64,000 nt of DNA from Serinus canaria (Eukaryota > Chordata > Aves > Passeriformes > Fringillidae): contig NC_066333.1 of NCBI RefSeq assembly GCF_022539315.1, positions 7,573,501 through 7,637,500 on the forward strand, read 5' to 3'. Of the stretch, positions 48,101 through 61,138 are shown one piece after another. Numbering within the stretch: the stretch's first letter is position 1; each line of letters begins with the position of its first letter. The notes below the pieces were generated by a model. It saw nothing but the letters and a program-made list of their open reading frames with translations, did not search any database and had not been told where the DNA came from. The translations under genes and the position numbers were made by a program.

Positions 48101-51100
48101 CCTGGAAAGCCCCTCTAAAAGAGGGAAGGAGCATGGCTCCATAGCAAGTGCTGCGCAGCCCAGTTGTGTAGGAAGCTCTGTTTCATTCCCCACCAGCGGA
48201 ACAAAGGCAGCATAGGAGGGCCACGGGGTGCAGGTGCCTTTGGAGGCTGCTGTGTGCTGGGCTGTAGCAGTTCTCTTGAGAAATCAAGTTTTGAGGCAAG
48301 GGGAAATAGTAAATCTTGCTCCATAATGTTAACATAGAAGTGTTTTGTCACATTTACTGGCTCTGCCTTGGTTTGCCCTCTGCTCTGCAATCTGGCACTG
48401 GGAAAACAAACAAACAAGAGCAACCCAAGGGGAACATTTAATAACCAGCCAGAAGAGAGCTGCTGCAAGCCATCCAATCCAAAAAGGAGGCTTTCCTGGG
48501 CCAGTTGTTTTGATCAGGACGAGGTCCCACTAGCTGTGAAGTTGAAACGGTGGTGCCAGCAGGGATTGGGAATTGTGGAGAGAGAAATCTGGTGAGTGGA
48601 AAGGAAGGAGAGGGAAGCGCAGGGTGAACGGGAGAGAGCCTGGCAGGCAGAGATGTACTGACCGTGCCTAATCTGTTTGAGAAAGGAAAGTGAGCAGTAG
48701 TTCCTTCCTGGCTGTGACCCTCTAGTGTATGACAGCTTTTCCTTCAAGGCTAGATCCACATTCACAGTGAGATTTAAAGAGGGTTTCCTGAACGAGCTTG
48801 GAGTTAGATCTGTGCTTATAGAGTCAAGAGGTTTGTGGGGCATATGATGGGGACCTACATGAAGGGGCTGCATCAGGCTTGAACTGAAAGCAGGTAGCAT
48901 CTTTAGCACCAGTCCATGATATATTAATCCCAATAAACTGTACTAGGCTGATGGAGAATGAACTGCTTCCTGCAATGGCTCAATGCTTCCTGGGTTCTCA
49001 GTTGACCCTGGCCACACAGGACTTGGTGTGCTGGGACATGTGTTGTGTCACCCTGAAGAGAAATAAAAGCTTGTGATTCTCTTTGGGGAAAACCCTTTGA
49101 ACATGTCAATATAGCAAGCTCATTTTTATCTTTTAAGGTTTTTTTCTGAATGATAGGAAATGACTCAGCCTGGGTCATATGACAGCACACAGCTGGGATT
49201 TCGTCCTGTGCTCTGGCTCTAGGCTCCTCAGTGGTTTCAGGTTGAGAGTTAGACTTTGAATCTCAGCTCTTTGAAAATGCTTTTTGGCCTTGTGTCCCAG
49301 GTATGCTACACAAGCTGCCCCTGCCACTACCACATTTCCTGGGAGTGTGGTTTGCCAGAGTTCTGCCCTTCTGAGTGTTACAGGTTGGGTTTTGGGGATG
49401 CCCTGGCACTTCTAATCCTGTTTGAGATCACAGCCATTTGTTCCATGTGGTGGTCAATGTGAAGCAGAACTGACTCACTGGAAATGATTGAGCATAGCCA
49501 AGGCCATGCTTTGCTGTCTTGAAGATGAATCCTTTGGCTTCATCTCAGGCTGAGAGAATTGGGGTTGTTCAGCCTGGAGAAGAGAGGGCTCCCTGACAGT
49601 GCCTAAAGAGGCTCCAGCAGAGGTGGAGGGGGACTTTGGACAAGGGCATGGATTAACAGGACAAGGGGGAATTCCTCCCCACTGACAGAGGGCAGAGTTA
49701 GATTGGATATTGGGATGGTTCTCTGCCATATGTTGTTTATGAGACGCTGGCACGGGTTGCCCAAAGAAGCTGTGGCTGCCCCATCCCTGGAAGTGTTCAC
49801 AGTCAGGTTGGATGGGGCTTTGAGCAACCTGGTCTGTGGTGATCATCTGTACTGTTGCTTTGCACTTTGTCCTTGGTGATTATTTTACAGCCTTGATCCC
49901 TTGCAGCTGAGATGACTGTCCCATTGTCATCACCGGCATGGGATGAAAACGATGGTCCTCCTGCCAGTGGGGTGCCCCATGTCCCTTCACAGTCCTGGGT
50001 ATTCTTCCCTGGCTGTGGGAGGTGCCAGCAGTGTCCTGACTTAGGCTGTCCTGCCTGGAGCAACCAGCCCAGGTAGCTGTATCCTCACTGACAGCTGGAG
50101 ATCTGGGCTCAGCGTGCAGATCCCTGGCAGCTCCTCACCCAGCCTTCGACCTGGGAGGCTTTTCTGCAGTGCTCTCCAGGAAATGCCATTGGAATGACTT
50201 CCACTGCAGCTTCCTGCCCGGCCCACAGCAGCATTCCTGCCGCTAGACCAAGAGCAATGCAGAGGCTGATTTCAGAGCTTTGCTCTTTAGCCCCTTTACT
50301 CGTTCTCCTTCTTTGGGGCCCTGCCTGTTTTCCTTGCTGCCTCTCGGTGTGTGGTGCAGTTTGATTAGGTTCCTTAGATCTGTGATTACAGCAGGCGCCT
50401 GAAAGCCAAACTCCTGCCCGTGGCTGGCTGTGGCTCAGAGCAGCCCACTTAACCCCGGGGTCTTTGAGCGAAAGGGATAGCATTTCCTTCACTCCCAGGG
50501 GAGCCACTGGCAACACTGATTCGTAAAGCACTCCGAGGCTCTTTAATCCGAAGAGCTGAGTGTCATTTAAAAAAAGACCTGTGAAATAATTAACAAACTG
50601 TTTCTTGCTGCTCTGTGTTCACAGCTGCTCTCAGTAATGTCATTCCGCCTGCTCATCCTGCTCCTCTCTGACGCTGGAGCCGTGTCCCTGGAGCGCTGCC
50701 CGGGGTCTCTCTCTGCTTCAGCAGCAGTGGGGTGTCCCAGCACAGCAGAAAGGGTGGGTGGGAGCTCTCTTTTCCCCAGTGGAAGCTGCAGCTTTCTGTG
50801 TGTGTGTGTCTGGGCTGCTGTGCCTAATTTCCGTGGAGCTCTGGTATGGTTTGTGTACATGGTTTCCCCCGGGAGCAGCAACGCGCCTGTGGCACTCACT
50901 GGGTGCAGCTGAATGGTGGTGTAATGCTCTGAGACCTTTGCTAAAGCTGAGATGGTTTGGTTCCCTTTGGTTTTTACCAAGCAGCTGATGGCTGTAAGCA
51001 CAGTCCCATCCTGACAAGGAGTATTTCTCCAGCAGCTCTTTCCCCACTAGCTGTAAAGCCAGAGTATTCCCAGGAGGAGCTGGGGGAAGGGAAGGATATC

Positions 51101-54100
51101 AGTTGTAGAAGTGTTGCAGACCTGCTGAACCGAGAGGCGAGGGATTAATGGTGGCTTCTGCTGTGGGAGCAGAAGGGGGCTGGGGGCAGCTGCTCTGTCC
51201 CCTCTGGGGACCCCAGAGCAGCAGGGATGTTGACCTACCTGCTGATTCAGAGCGAAGGTATTCACTGAGGGTAGCAGGAGAGCAGCCACTCTCCTCCACC
51301 CTCTGCTCTCCTGCTCCACCCTCCCACAAGGGAGGGATGTTGCCCTTAAACACTATTGTTCTGAGCCACTAAAGATTAACGCATAGAGTGGAGACATGAA
51401 AGGGAAGCAGAGTCCCTCAGTGCCAGGGCATTCCTTGCTTTATTGCCCTGACCTTGGACAGGGAAATTTCCTCCTCCCTGCTCCTCACCTGGAAGGATGT
51501 GCGGGAGGGGTTCTTGGTGCAAGATCTCTCTGAAGTCCTGCTCCTAATAATTCTTGAGATGCCAAGAGCTCAAGTTAGGGAATATGCATTCCAGAGGCGT
51601 GGGAGAGCTTCTCCCATGGAGAAGGGGGGCAGCAGGGCAGGCTCAGGGCACAGGCTGGCACCCATCGTGGTCAGGTGGGGGAGAAGGGTTACTCTACCAC
51701 AGCAGAACAGCCCAGCGGAACGAGGGTGCCGAGGGCTGCTGGGAGGCAGAGCCGTTAGCAGATGGCTCCAGCTGGGCTCACCGGAGAGCAGGTGTGGGTT
51801 TCGGGAGCAGCCTTTTAAGAGAGATGTCAGTTTTGAACCCAGGAGGCTCAAGGGGCTGAGCCGTGGCTGCCACAACTCACATGCTGGGGAGCTGTGACCT
51901 AGTTGTGCTGTAGAAATGCTCGGTTTATTTTTTATTTTTAGGTATTTTGCTTATTTTATCCTCATGTTTAATTTAGTTAGCAAAAAAAAAGAATCGGAGG
52001 GCTGAGCAGTGCTGGGAAGGACTGCCTGCAGGCGGGAACGCCCGCTGCAGCTCCGTGCAGCCAGCATCTCTCCAGCCGCCCGCCCGTGTCTTCTTTCGGA
52101 CACGTGCTCACGTGTACCAGCCCAGTGCTGTCTCTCAGGATCTCTTTAATGGGAAACCCAGTGCACTCAGCGCTGCTGCCTGCCTCCGGGGTACTGAGGG
52201 AGGGAGGGAGGGAGGAGCGGGATTCAGAGCGTTAACTAGAGAGGCTCCCATGGCCACAGGGACGGTCTGCCTTCCCTCTGCTGTTAGGAGCAGGAAGCCG
52301 GGGGAGTTTGGTGTTTCAGGGGGCTTTGGGCTGGTTACTTTTTCGACTGCTTCTTGCCTCTGCACTGGCACAGCAGGCCCAGGGAAGGGTAATGGGCTGT
52401 ATCTGCAAAGAGGGAAGTTTCAGGGGGTTGTGCGATTCCCTTGGGGAGAGCTGTTTGAATTTATTGCATTATCCTCCTTCCTGCTCAAGCTTGTGTTTCA
52501 GCTGTGTCTGCAGACGTAGCTGCTGATTTAAGTAGATCCAATTAGTAGCTAGCTCCTGGCATCAGTATCCTGCTTGGGGAGATGAGCCCTGGAGATGAGG
52601 TGCCTCCAGTGGGAGCAGGGCTAGGCTCAGCCTTTCAGCTCCCATTCCTGATCTAGGACGGACCCAGAGTTCCCCGGCTCACAGCCCTGCACCTGAGCTC
52701 AGAGGGAAACTGAGGCAGGTGTCCTGCTCTGTGCTCTGCCTAGCCAAGAACAAAGAGCAGGCAGGTTCTACCTGCCTGTACCACTGCCAGACAGGTGCTC
52801 TTAAGAGTGAAACCAAATACTCCAAAACGTGACAAGCTGGCAGCAGGCAGGGCTTGGAGCTGGAGCTGCTCACGCCAGGACTGTGCAAGGGGCCTATGGG
52901 CAGAGCCAAGCAGTGACCTGGCTCCTGGGGTGGGATTCTAAAGGGAGCTACTGGACCTGGCTGCCTCTTAAAGGAGCATGGGAGGGTTTTCTTCTCTGCT
53001 GGAGGATGGAGGGCTCTCTGTGAAGTTCAGAGAAGAGGTCTAGGCTGGCATGGAGCTGATTTAGTTTGAATGCAGCTAGTGCTATGATCAGGTGGAGCAG
53101 GACAGCTGTCTTCATTACTTCTCTTTAAAAGTACCAGTCCCATTTGCCCATCTCTCTGGTTTGTGCCACCATGGAAGCTGTGGAAGACTGGGGACACTGC
53201 CGGTGTTGTGCAGGGAGCACATCTGGTGGCAGTACGTGGCATTACTCTCTGTCTGTGACTTGTGGTGAGCTGGCTCAGGATTTGGGCTGGGATGTGGGTG
53301 TTGGGTGTGTGTGTGGCCCTGGGTAGTGCCTGGGTGACATATTACTTATATATGGAGAAAATGAGGTGTTGCTACCTGTAAATCAGCCATCATGGAGTGT
53401 TGCAAGTGCCTTCATTCTATACTTGTATGGCTCACCAGTGTATTAAACTTGCTGTAGAGCTAATGTCTTTTAATAGAGCAACTGACCTCATTTGGAAGCT
53501 TCCAGTGCACCAGCCAGTGATTATTTCATGCAACAACATGCATGGAGGAGCCCAGGGCAGAGCACAAAGTCTCCTTCTCATGCTGCACTGCTCTCTCTCG
53601 CGTTTGCTGCATCAGCTGCCTACTGTGCTTCCTGCCCTCAAGTCAGCAAGGATTTTGCTAAAAGGGACTTTGTGGCTTGAATAAATTGAGATTTCATGGA
53701 ACTAACAGGAAGTGAAAACAGAATGAGCACATCTTCCTCCTCTTCCTGCACCTCCACCCTTTCCCCTTTTTCATTCAAGTGGCATGTAAGAATTACAGCA
53801 GCCTCGTGAGGTGCCGGGACTGAAGTGGGAAGTGGTAAAGCTTGGCTGTCGCTCCTCCAGGATGGTGGTGGACAAGTGGCTGAGGCAGGAGATCCAGGCA
53901 GTTCTTCCCCAGGATCTGTTCTCCTTTGGGGACCATCCCTGCACCCAGCCTGGCTCCCTTGAGCCCTGGTAATGCCAACATTCCCTCTGGGGTGGGTTTG
54001 GTGAGGCTCATGGTGCGGGTGAGGACCAGAAAGAGCTGTCAGCATCGCCCACTCATCCCCTGGCAGGAGGGAACGTGGCTTGGCAGCCGGGCACACGTGA

Positions 54101-57100
54101 GCATGGCACGTCTCCCCGGCACAGGTTTCCCCACGGTTACACAAGGGCACGATTGCACAGGAGCTCTGACGTCCAGGAAGAGCAATGACAAGGTGAAAAT
54201 TGAGCTCTGTTCCCTGGGTGCCAGTGGCCCTGCTGAGGTGCTGTCCTGCACAACGAGCTGGCCACGGCCCTCTGCTCCCCGGCCCCGCGGGTGGCAGATA
54301 ACCGGGACATGAAAGCAGGAGCCTTCCCTGCCCCCCAGGCGCGCCCCTCGCACAAAGGCTGCTCTGCTGCGGGGCTCAGACACCATCTGTCCGGTGGGGA
54401 GAAGCATCAGAGAGACCGTCTTTCCTCGGACTATTCCACTTAATGCCCTTTGGAAAACAATCCCATTCCCAGCAGGTGCTAATCTCTTGAGTGGATCCGG
54501 CTCAGCCAATGTGTTCTTCGCTGTGCCTTTGTATCAGAGCCGTGTCTCCTGCCATCCTCGCCTGCCCTCCTGAGCAGAGCAGCCTGGTGCTGGCCAGGAC
54601 TGTGGCACCTTCGGGAGCCCTCAGCCTGGTTAGCTCTGGGAGGAACACTGATGAAAGATGGATGCAAATGGATTAGTCATTCACATCGTCTCCGGCTTTA
54701 ATACACATGAATGTTTCAGCAGATTTCTGGAACGGAGAGCGCAATTCCCTGCTCTCCATCTCGTGCTGTGCACAGCAGTCTCCCGGGGCAGGAACGGGGG
54801 TTACAGCTGTCACCGTAGCCTCTTTCATGTATTTGGAAAACGCTGAAATTGTGCTGAATGGTGTGGGGTTATTGCAGGTTCCCTGGAGCCGGTGATGAAA
54901 CCAGTTTGACAGAAGGCTGCCGCGGCAAGGATTAGGACTGGAATGTGCTAGTGAGGGTTTGTTTCTGGTTAGAAAAGAGCTGGCTCTGGCCTGGGCTAGG
55001 CTGGAGCCCTGCAGGTCTGTTGGGCTTTGGCTCAAGGGACAGCTTCCCTGCAGGACCCCCAAGCTACAGTCCCACAGCAAAGCCTGGGTGGGAAGAGAAA
55101 GAAGAAGGGGTGTTCTTATTTAACTGACTTTTTTGAATTTATGGTTGCCTCCTTCCCAGTCGCAGTTTTCAATGAATGTCCTGGGATTTGGGGAGGGCCA
55201 GCACCCCAGGGTCCACAACGCACCAGCTCCAAGGGCAGGAAAGGCAGGAGGGGCAGTGGGTGGGTGGCATTCCCTGCCATTGTCATGGAGATCAGCAGCT
55301 GCTTCCCTGGAGGTCACCATTTGCATAACAGTTAGAGCTGAGTCTCTGGAGTATTTGCACCTGCAGCTGCTGTCCCCAGAGCCCCTTCCTCTCTGTGTCC
55401 CAGAGCCCCTTCCCCACCCTGTTCTGAGCCTGCCTGGGGTTGCTGGTGGGGACCAGTGGGGTGAAGCTACAGATCTTCTGTACCCGTGGAAGGGGGATTG
55501 GAATTAGATGATCTTTAAGGTCCCCTCTAACCATTCTAGGATCTGTGTTTCTATGGGGAAGGTCAGACCTGCCTTGGATGGCAGGCTCCCTTGCCATGCT
55601 CCGAGTCAGATGCTCACCTTGACCTCCACTGCCCAGCACTGCAGGCAGTCCTGTGACCTCTGCAGTCACCCTCTGTCCCTGCTGCCCTCCTTTCAGGGCT
55701 GGGAGTGGCAGGGGCCACGTGTGGATACAGCATTAGGGGGAGCAGGGCAGAGGGAGAACTCCTAGGATATCTCTTCCATTCATATCACAAAGGGACCCAC
55801 AGAGCCGTGTTTACAGGATCCCAGTGGCAGCCTTTGGGAATACTTATGTTTTCTTTTATTCTTAAAGCTCTCAGCTGCCTTTTCTCCCCTGTGCTTCACC
55901 TCCAGGTTCACATATGCCAGCCCCATGTGGTGAGCTGGCAGCCCAAAGGGGCTCGGGGAGCAGGTTGCTGTCGATGCAGGGCTTTGTTGTGGTCTATGCT
56001 GAGCTGCTGCCTTTCTTTTCCCTCCTTGTCTTGCTGCTCAGCACAAAACTGTTCCCAGCATCTCATTAACAAATGTCTGGTCATCCAGATGACTCTGCTC
56101 CGGGCCGGCGGTTGCTGTTAGACCTCTGAGCAGGAACACAGCTGTACTTACGGTGAAGGTAAAACAGAAACAGCCTTGTTTTCAAGGGAAACATTGCCTC
56201 GTGATGAGAATGCCTGGGTTGGGAGTCAGATGCTGTGGCTCATGCTGCTGGCTCGCACACAGCTCTGGGAAAGGCACTTAACCTCCCCATAGCTCTGTTG
56301 ATCCATCTGGGAACAATGCTGACTTATCCCACGGGAGGTTCTGGGGAACCAGATCATTTTTGCTAAAACACATCAGGGTCCTTGGGTTTGAAAGGCTGTT
56401 TTGGATGCTGGGGGTATCTGTCTCACTGGGCTGGCTGGGTATTGGAGCTGTGGGGAAGCTCCAAAGCTCCTGCTGGAGTCCAAGTCTCCATGTCAAAGTC
56501 TGACCAAGTTCACCTGGATATTCCCATTAGAGCCTGGATCTTCTCTGCTGGTTTTCAGAGCTTTGTCCTGGTATCTCAGTGACCTCCATACCCCTCACCC
56601 CCTTGTGCAGGGCAAGCTTCAAGCCTGAAACTGCCAGAGCCCTCCCCTCTCTGCTCTCCTGCTTCACCAGAGGCCAGATGGGAGTTTATTGCCCACATCT
56701 GCTTCCTTCACCTGCCCTCATGGCTCAGTGTCACCGAATCCTCTTTCCCCAAGTGCTGGGGCTTATCTTGAAAGAGGAACCTGCTCTGCTCTGCTCGCCC
56801 TGAATGGGATCCAGCAACTGTTCTCCTTCCTGCACAGGCAGTGCTGGTGAATGAAACCAACCAAACAAATGAGAGCCTCAAATTTTTGGTGTTCCCCTTG
56901 CCAGGCTAGGATGTGAGTAGTGTCTCAGTCAGAGACACTTCTTTAGTCTGCTCTCTCACTTGAGACAGAGCACTTCAGGTCAGACCTGCTCCTCTTGCCT
57001 TTTTGCCACAGGGTTGTGTGTGGGCACTGGGCAGTGTTTAAATGGTTGCTGCATCCCCACATTGCTAGGCTGCAGACTGGGGCTCTGTGAGTGTCCAGAG

Positions 57101-60100
57101 AACTTTTGGCACTGCAGAACCTCCCTGCCCCAGCTCTAGGGGGTGGTGGAGCCTGACTCTCCAGGTTCTCTGCCTCCTGCCAGCAGCATGTGCAGCAGGA
57201 GAGAAGCACGCCCTGCCCCAGCTCCTCCAGCAAGTGATGTTTTAGGCTTCAACAAGAAAATGTGGGTTCCTTCCCCAGCTCTGGAGAGGAGAGACAAAGG
57301 CAGGGGATTGCCTCTTGCATAGGAATAAGATCTCTGCTTACTCATTGCCTGCTTTGGAGCATCCTCCTCTCGGACATGTCAGTCACCCGGGGTGGGGAAG
57401 GGGATGTGACGGCCGTTCTGATGGAACAGCCTGTCCTCTCGGGTGGAACAGGCCCACAGATTGAGACACTGACGTGCTGTTGCTACCACAGTCCTTGTGA
57501 TCAACTCAGGAATTCCAAATATTTCCTCTCAGATAAAGGTGACTGGGGGAGGCCAGAAATATCTGGACGTGTCTGGGCAAGCCTGAGATCCAAACACCAA
57601 GCCAGAGAGGTCGGGATCAGTCCTGGGACAGTCCTGGGAGTGCTGGGCTTCAGGTGCTGAGCGGCCGAGGCCTGGGATGGTGTGGGAACAGAGCAAGCTG
57701 CCTTTCCCTAACCTTCAACCCGCCCCCAGCATGGGCAGGGAGGACATTCCCTGCCTGTTTTCCCACTCCCTCTGGTCTGGGATCTGGTTCCCAGGGGACA
57801 TATCTGGGATCAAAGTTGTGCAGAGGCTGAGCTATCACAACTCCTAGGGTGGTTTCCCTGGGGCAGGGCAAGGCACTCTCTTCAGGTCCCCTATGGCCCC
57901 CAGCTGTGGCTCCAGCAGCTGCTGCTCCCTTCCCAGGGGAAGGAGAGGAGCTCACATTCCTCCCTGCCTGTGCTGGGCTCTGGCTGTGCTCCTCTCCGCC
58001 TGTAGCACCCGATAGCTCTGCGCTCACTGCGTGCCATTTATCTCTCCTTCAGCAAACACTTCCTTTTCTTGGAAGCAAGGGCTTCTTGGAACTGCCTTTC
58101 CCCAAAGGCACCACATGCCATGGAAAAAGCAGCATAGAGAACCGGCTGCCAGCCCTCCTTGGCTCCCTGCCCTTCCAGGGGGGCCTCTCCTGGTGCCTGC
58201 CCCGTGGAGAGGCTGGGTGGATGTGTGGCACTGTAGCCTTCCTGGGCACACTGGGAACATCCCTGCTGTGGGTCAGGAGGAGCCTGTGGAGATGTGTGGG
58301 ACTTTCAGTGGGGCAGGTCCTACTGAATCCCTGAGGAAAGCAGATCTTCTGGGGAATACATCACAAGGATGCAGCTGCCTTCCTCCAGCTGAGCACTGTG
58401 CAGCCTCAGGTGCTGTGAGCAAGTGGCTGGGATGTGTGTCCAAGGGAAGGACCATCCCTGGAGTGAAGGCCCTGGCACTGAGAGATCAAAACATATGCTG
58501 AGTTGGAAGGGACTCACAAGAATCATCAAGTCCAACTCCTGGCCCTGCACAGGACAGCCCAGCAATCCCACTATGTGCCTGAGACTGTGGTCCAAACACT
58601 CCCTGAACTCTGGTTCAGGCCATCACCACTGCCCTGGGGAGCCAGTTCTAATGCCCAACCAGCCTCCTGGTGAAGAACCTTTTTCTAACATCCACCCTAA
58701 ATCTTCCCAGACACAAATGTTGTAGGGGTGGTGTTTTTTGGACAGGTGCTTTCTACCTCAGTTTCCTGTGCCCTCCATCCCTGCCAGCCTGCTCTCAGTT
58801 TGCTGCAACTGCCATGCCCAGTCACAGCTCCATACTCATCGCCACCTATCAGCAGACGGATTTCCTATGCCAGAATTTAAAATATCTCCTTTTTGGGTCT
58901 GGGCTCTGCTCCTGTCCCTCTCCTGCTGCACATCGCTCACTGTTCTCTGGATGAGTGGACTGGCAGCAGGCAGCAGCCCTCACCTTTCTCCCTGGACAGC
59001 ATCTGCCTGTGAGCTCCATCCTGCCCATTCCTGCAGGGCCAGGACACAGTACAACACCTCCACAGATCCCATGCCAGCTGGCAGGCATGGTGGGAAGTGA
59101 GCTGCATTCTGCCACTCTGTGTGGGTGGTGGGAGTCATGGGGATGATTGTCATACCCCTGAGGAGGACTCTAATGAGGTGGCAGTAGTGACATGCTCCAG
59201 AGTGAGTTAGCAAAGTCCCATGTCCCAACACTTGCATTTGAGTTTGTGAGTACCTCCTCATGGTCATGGGGTGTGGAAGGCAGCTGGGGGAGGTGTCTGG
59301 TGGGAGATGGAGGAGAGCTTTGGTGTCAGAGGCAGGTGCTGAGGTGCTCAGCTTATCAAGGACCTGGCCCCCTGTGGTGGGGAGCCCTGTGGCCATGAAG
59401 AGGGACACAGCCCAGCTCCCTGGGAGTAGGCATGAAGGTCTGCTGCATACCCTGCTTTGAAAAACTGTCTGAGCTTGGTCATAAGTATGTGGCAGGGTGA
59501 GGAGAAACCCCGCAAGCTGTGACTTTCCTGGGGTTGTTTGGTGCTTGCTGGGAGACTTGGCACCATGTTCCGTGGAAGAGAGGCACCTGGATGCCAGCCA
59601 TGACCTGGGCACTAAACCCCCGCAGTCCTGTGACCACAGGCTGTGGGCAGGTGTGGGAGGCAGAGTTCTGGCAGAGCAGGCAGGCGGGAATGCTCCCCCT
59701 GCCTGCGCAGAGGCCATGGTGAGGCGTGACAGCGTCAGCTGGGCTTATCTCTGCTTTCCCAGAGCAGCCGGGTTACTGGAACTGCATTCACTTACCAGGA
59801 AACTGGGGATCTTGCTGGAAGATGGGCTCAAGGTGCGACAGCATTGAGCCCCTGCTGACGCTGAGCTGCTGGCAATCCCTGAGCCTGGAGCTTGCAGCTT
59901 CCTCTCCATCCAGCTCTGAGCCTCCTGCTCAGCCCTGATAAACCTGAGAGATCCTGGGCCACGTGTTTCCCTGCTGCCTGCCCAGGGACCCCTCCTGCCA
60001 TGCCATGTGCGGCTCAGGGACCCCAACAGCTCTCCTTACCATGGGCTGAGGTCTTCCCAGCTCCTGCTGCTGCTGGAGGCAGCCGGCTCGGACAAGCTGG

Positions 60101-60807
60101 GCCGGAGTGACTGCATTCCTGGCCAAGCCTCGTGCTTGGCCTGCTCTCCTGAAGTCGTGGGAAGGCAGTAGCTTGGCGACCCAATGTCTGCCTTCGCCGC
60201 AGGGATTCGTGAAATCCAGCTCGTGTTGTGGAGTAACCTGCAAGGGCCAGGATGTGGGAGTGGGAGGTGGGAGGCTCCATTGCGGACACAAAATCACTGG
60301 GGGGATACACAGTGTGGGCTCCCGCAGCCGTGGGCACCAGCCCTGCTGCTGCTTCCACAGGCCTCGGCCAGGGAATGGAGCCTAGCGGGTTCCCACTGCA
60401 ATGATTTCTATCACACTTGGATGCTAATTTTAGAGAGCCAAGAGCACGTGATGCATCCCCTGCCCTGCCTGCATGGTGTTCTCCTTACAAATCCTTTCTG
60501 GCATCCTCTTCTCTCATGACTGTACTTCTCCCCTTGCCCTGTGTGCATGATTCAGAGCGAGGAAGCACAAGGCATCTGTCATCTGCCCGGTCCCCACCAC
60601 CGCTTTCCTGTCAGCCCTTCCCTTTGCTCCACTCACACCCCCGTGCTCACCACTCTCCTCTTTCCACAGGAGCGCTTTGTGGACCTCTATGGGAACGATG
60701 CTGCTGCCGAGGTGAGAAAAGGCCAGGAGACCTTCAACAAATGGCTCCTGACCGGGGCGACGGTGGCCGGAGTGCTTCTGCTGGGATCCCTGCTGAGCCG
60801 CAAGTGA
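45199..60807 (+). CDS. BCL2L1: Bcl-2-like protein 1 (Bcl-xL)
   Basis: This anti-apoptotic protein of the outer mitochondrial membrane sequesters BAX, BAK and BH3-only proteins. It has two coding exons, 45199-45753 and 60670-60807, both phase 0, giving 230 residues (chicken 229). BH4 is near residues 4-24 (NRELVIDFVSYKLSQKGYSW). BH3 lies at 83-100 (VRQALREAGDEFELRYRR), BH1 at 124-143 ([20 protein letters not shown]), and BH2 crosses the exon junction (WIQENGGW, then ERFVDLYG). The C-terminal membrane anchor is WLLTGATVAGVLLLGSLLSRK. The disordered loop keeps two Asn-Gly pairs (N49-G50, N63-G64), equivalent to the deamidation sites of the mammalian protein. The alternative donor used for Bcl-xS is preserved after codon 122 (45564). 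Reading into the intron after 45753 would give a truncated, anchor-less form. The start is fixed by homology; the ATG at 45199 has an A at -3. Confidence 0.97.
45565..45566 (+). promoter_or_regulatory. BCL2L1: Conserved internal 5' splice site for Bcl-xS
   Basis: Inside the first coding exon, GAGCAG is followed by GTAGTG, a usable donor at the same place where mammals make the pro-apoptotic Bcl-xS isoform. Splicing from here to 60670 stays in frame and removes BH1 and the first part of BH2, giving a 167-residue product. Confidence 0.65.
49530..49845 (+). mobile_element. CR1 LINE 3' fragment
   Basis: This is a CR1 3' region in plus orientation. It shows TTGTTCAGCCTGGAGAAGAG, then TAGATTGGATATTGGG, GTTGCCCAAAGAAGCTGTGG, CCCCATCCCTGGAAGTGTTC and TTGGATGGGGCTTTGAGCAA. 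It is truncated at the 5' end and also lacks the extreme 3' tail. It lies in the BCL2L1 intron, sense to the gene. Confidence 0.88.
55490..55560 (+). mobile_element. Short CR1 LINE 3' tail
   Basis: This is a terminal CR1 piece containing TAGATGATCTTTAAGGTCCC and TAACCATTCTAGGATCTGTG, close to the family's ATTCTATGR-type end. It is very short, about 70 bases. Confidence 0.7.
58500..58715 (-). mobile_element. CR1 LINE 3' fragment, minus orientation
   Basis: The plus strand shows the reverse complement of a CR1 3' end: GTTGGAAGGGACTCACAAGA, ATCATCAAGTCCAACTCCTG, CTGCCCTGGGGAGCCAGTTC and GGTGAAGAACCTTTTTCTAA. It differs from the two plus-orientation copies and so belongs to another CR1 subfamily. 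Confidence 0.85.
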
Positions 60808-61132
60808 GCCGCCGCCAAGCCCCCGTAGCCGGGACGGCTGCGCCTCCACCGCCACATCCACTACACTCCGCTCCCGAGCACCGTCACCGGCACAGGGGCA
60901 GCCCCTCCATCCCGGCTGAGCACCCTGCTCCATGGAGTTTTCTCCCTCGTGCCGCCAGCTCCTTTTATTGTAGCCCGTCTTATTTACTGTTCCGTTGTGT
61001 TTTAAAGGCGCTGAGGCCAATGCAGCACTTCAGCCACCAGCTCCCAGTGCTGGGGAGATCCAGGCAGCTGGGGGGGGGCACAGGCTAGAAGGTGTCCCAG
61101 CCCTGCAGGGTTCTCCAAATAATTTGGAAGAG

Positions 61133-61138
61133 AATAAA
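61133..61138 (+). terminator. BCL2L1: Proximal BCL2L1 polyadenylation signal
   Basis: AATAAA lies 326 bases after the stop, followed by a GTGTGTG-rich segment about 20-35 bases later, which is a good downstream element. It would give a short 3' UTR. Confidence 0.65.

Larger units (their letters stand above)
45754..60669 (+). other. BCL2L1: BCL2L1 large intron
   Basis: This is an intron of about 14.9 kb between the two coding exons, with donor TGG followed by GTAAGA and acceptor TTTCCACAG. It contains three recognised CR1 fragments (49530-49845, 55490-55560, 58500-58715), a short (GT)n near 50800 and a purine-rich GGGA repeat near 52197. No exon of another gene was recognised in either direction. 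The large first-coding intron is typical of BCL2L1. Confidence 0.8.
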
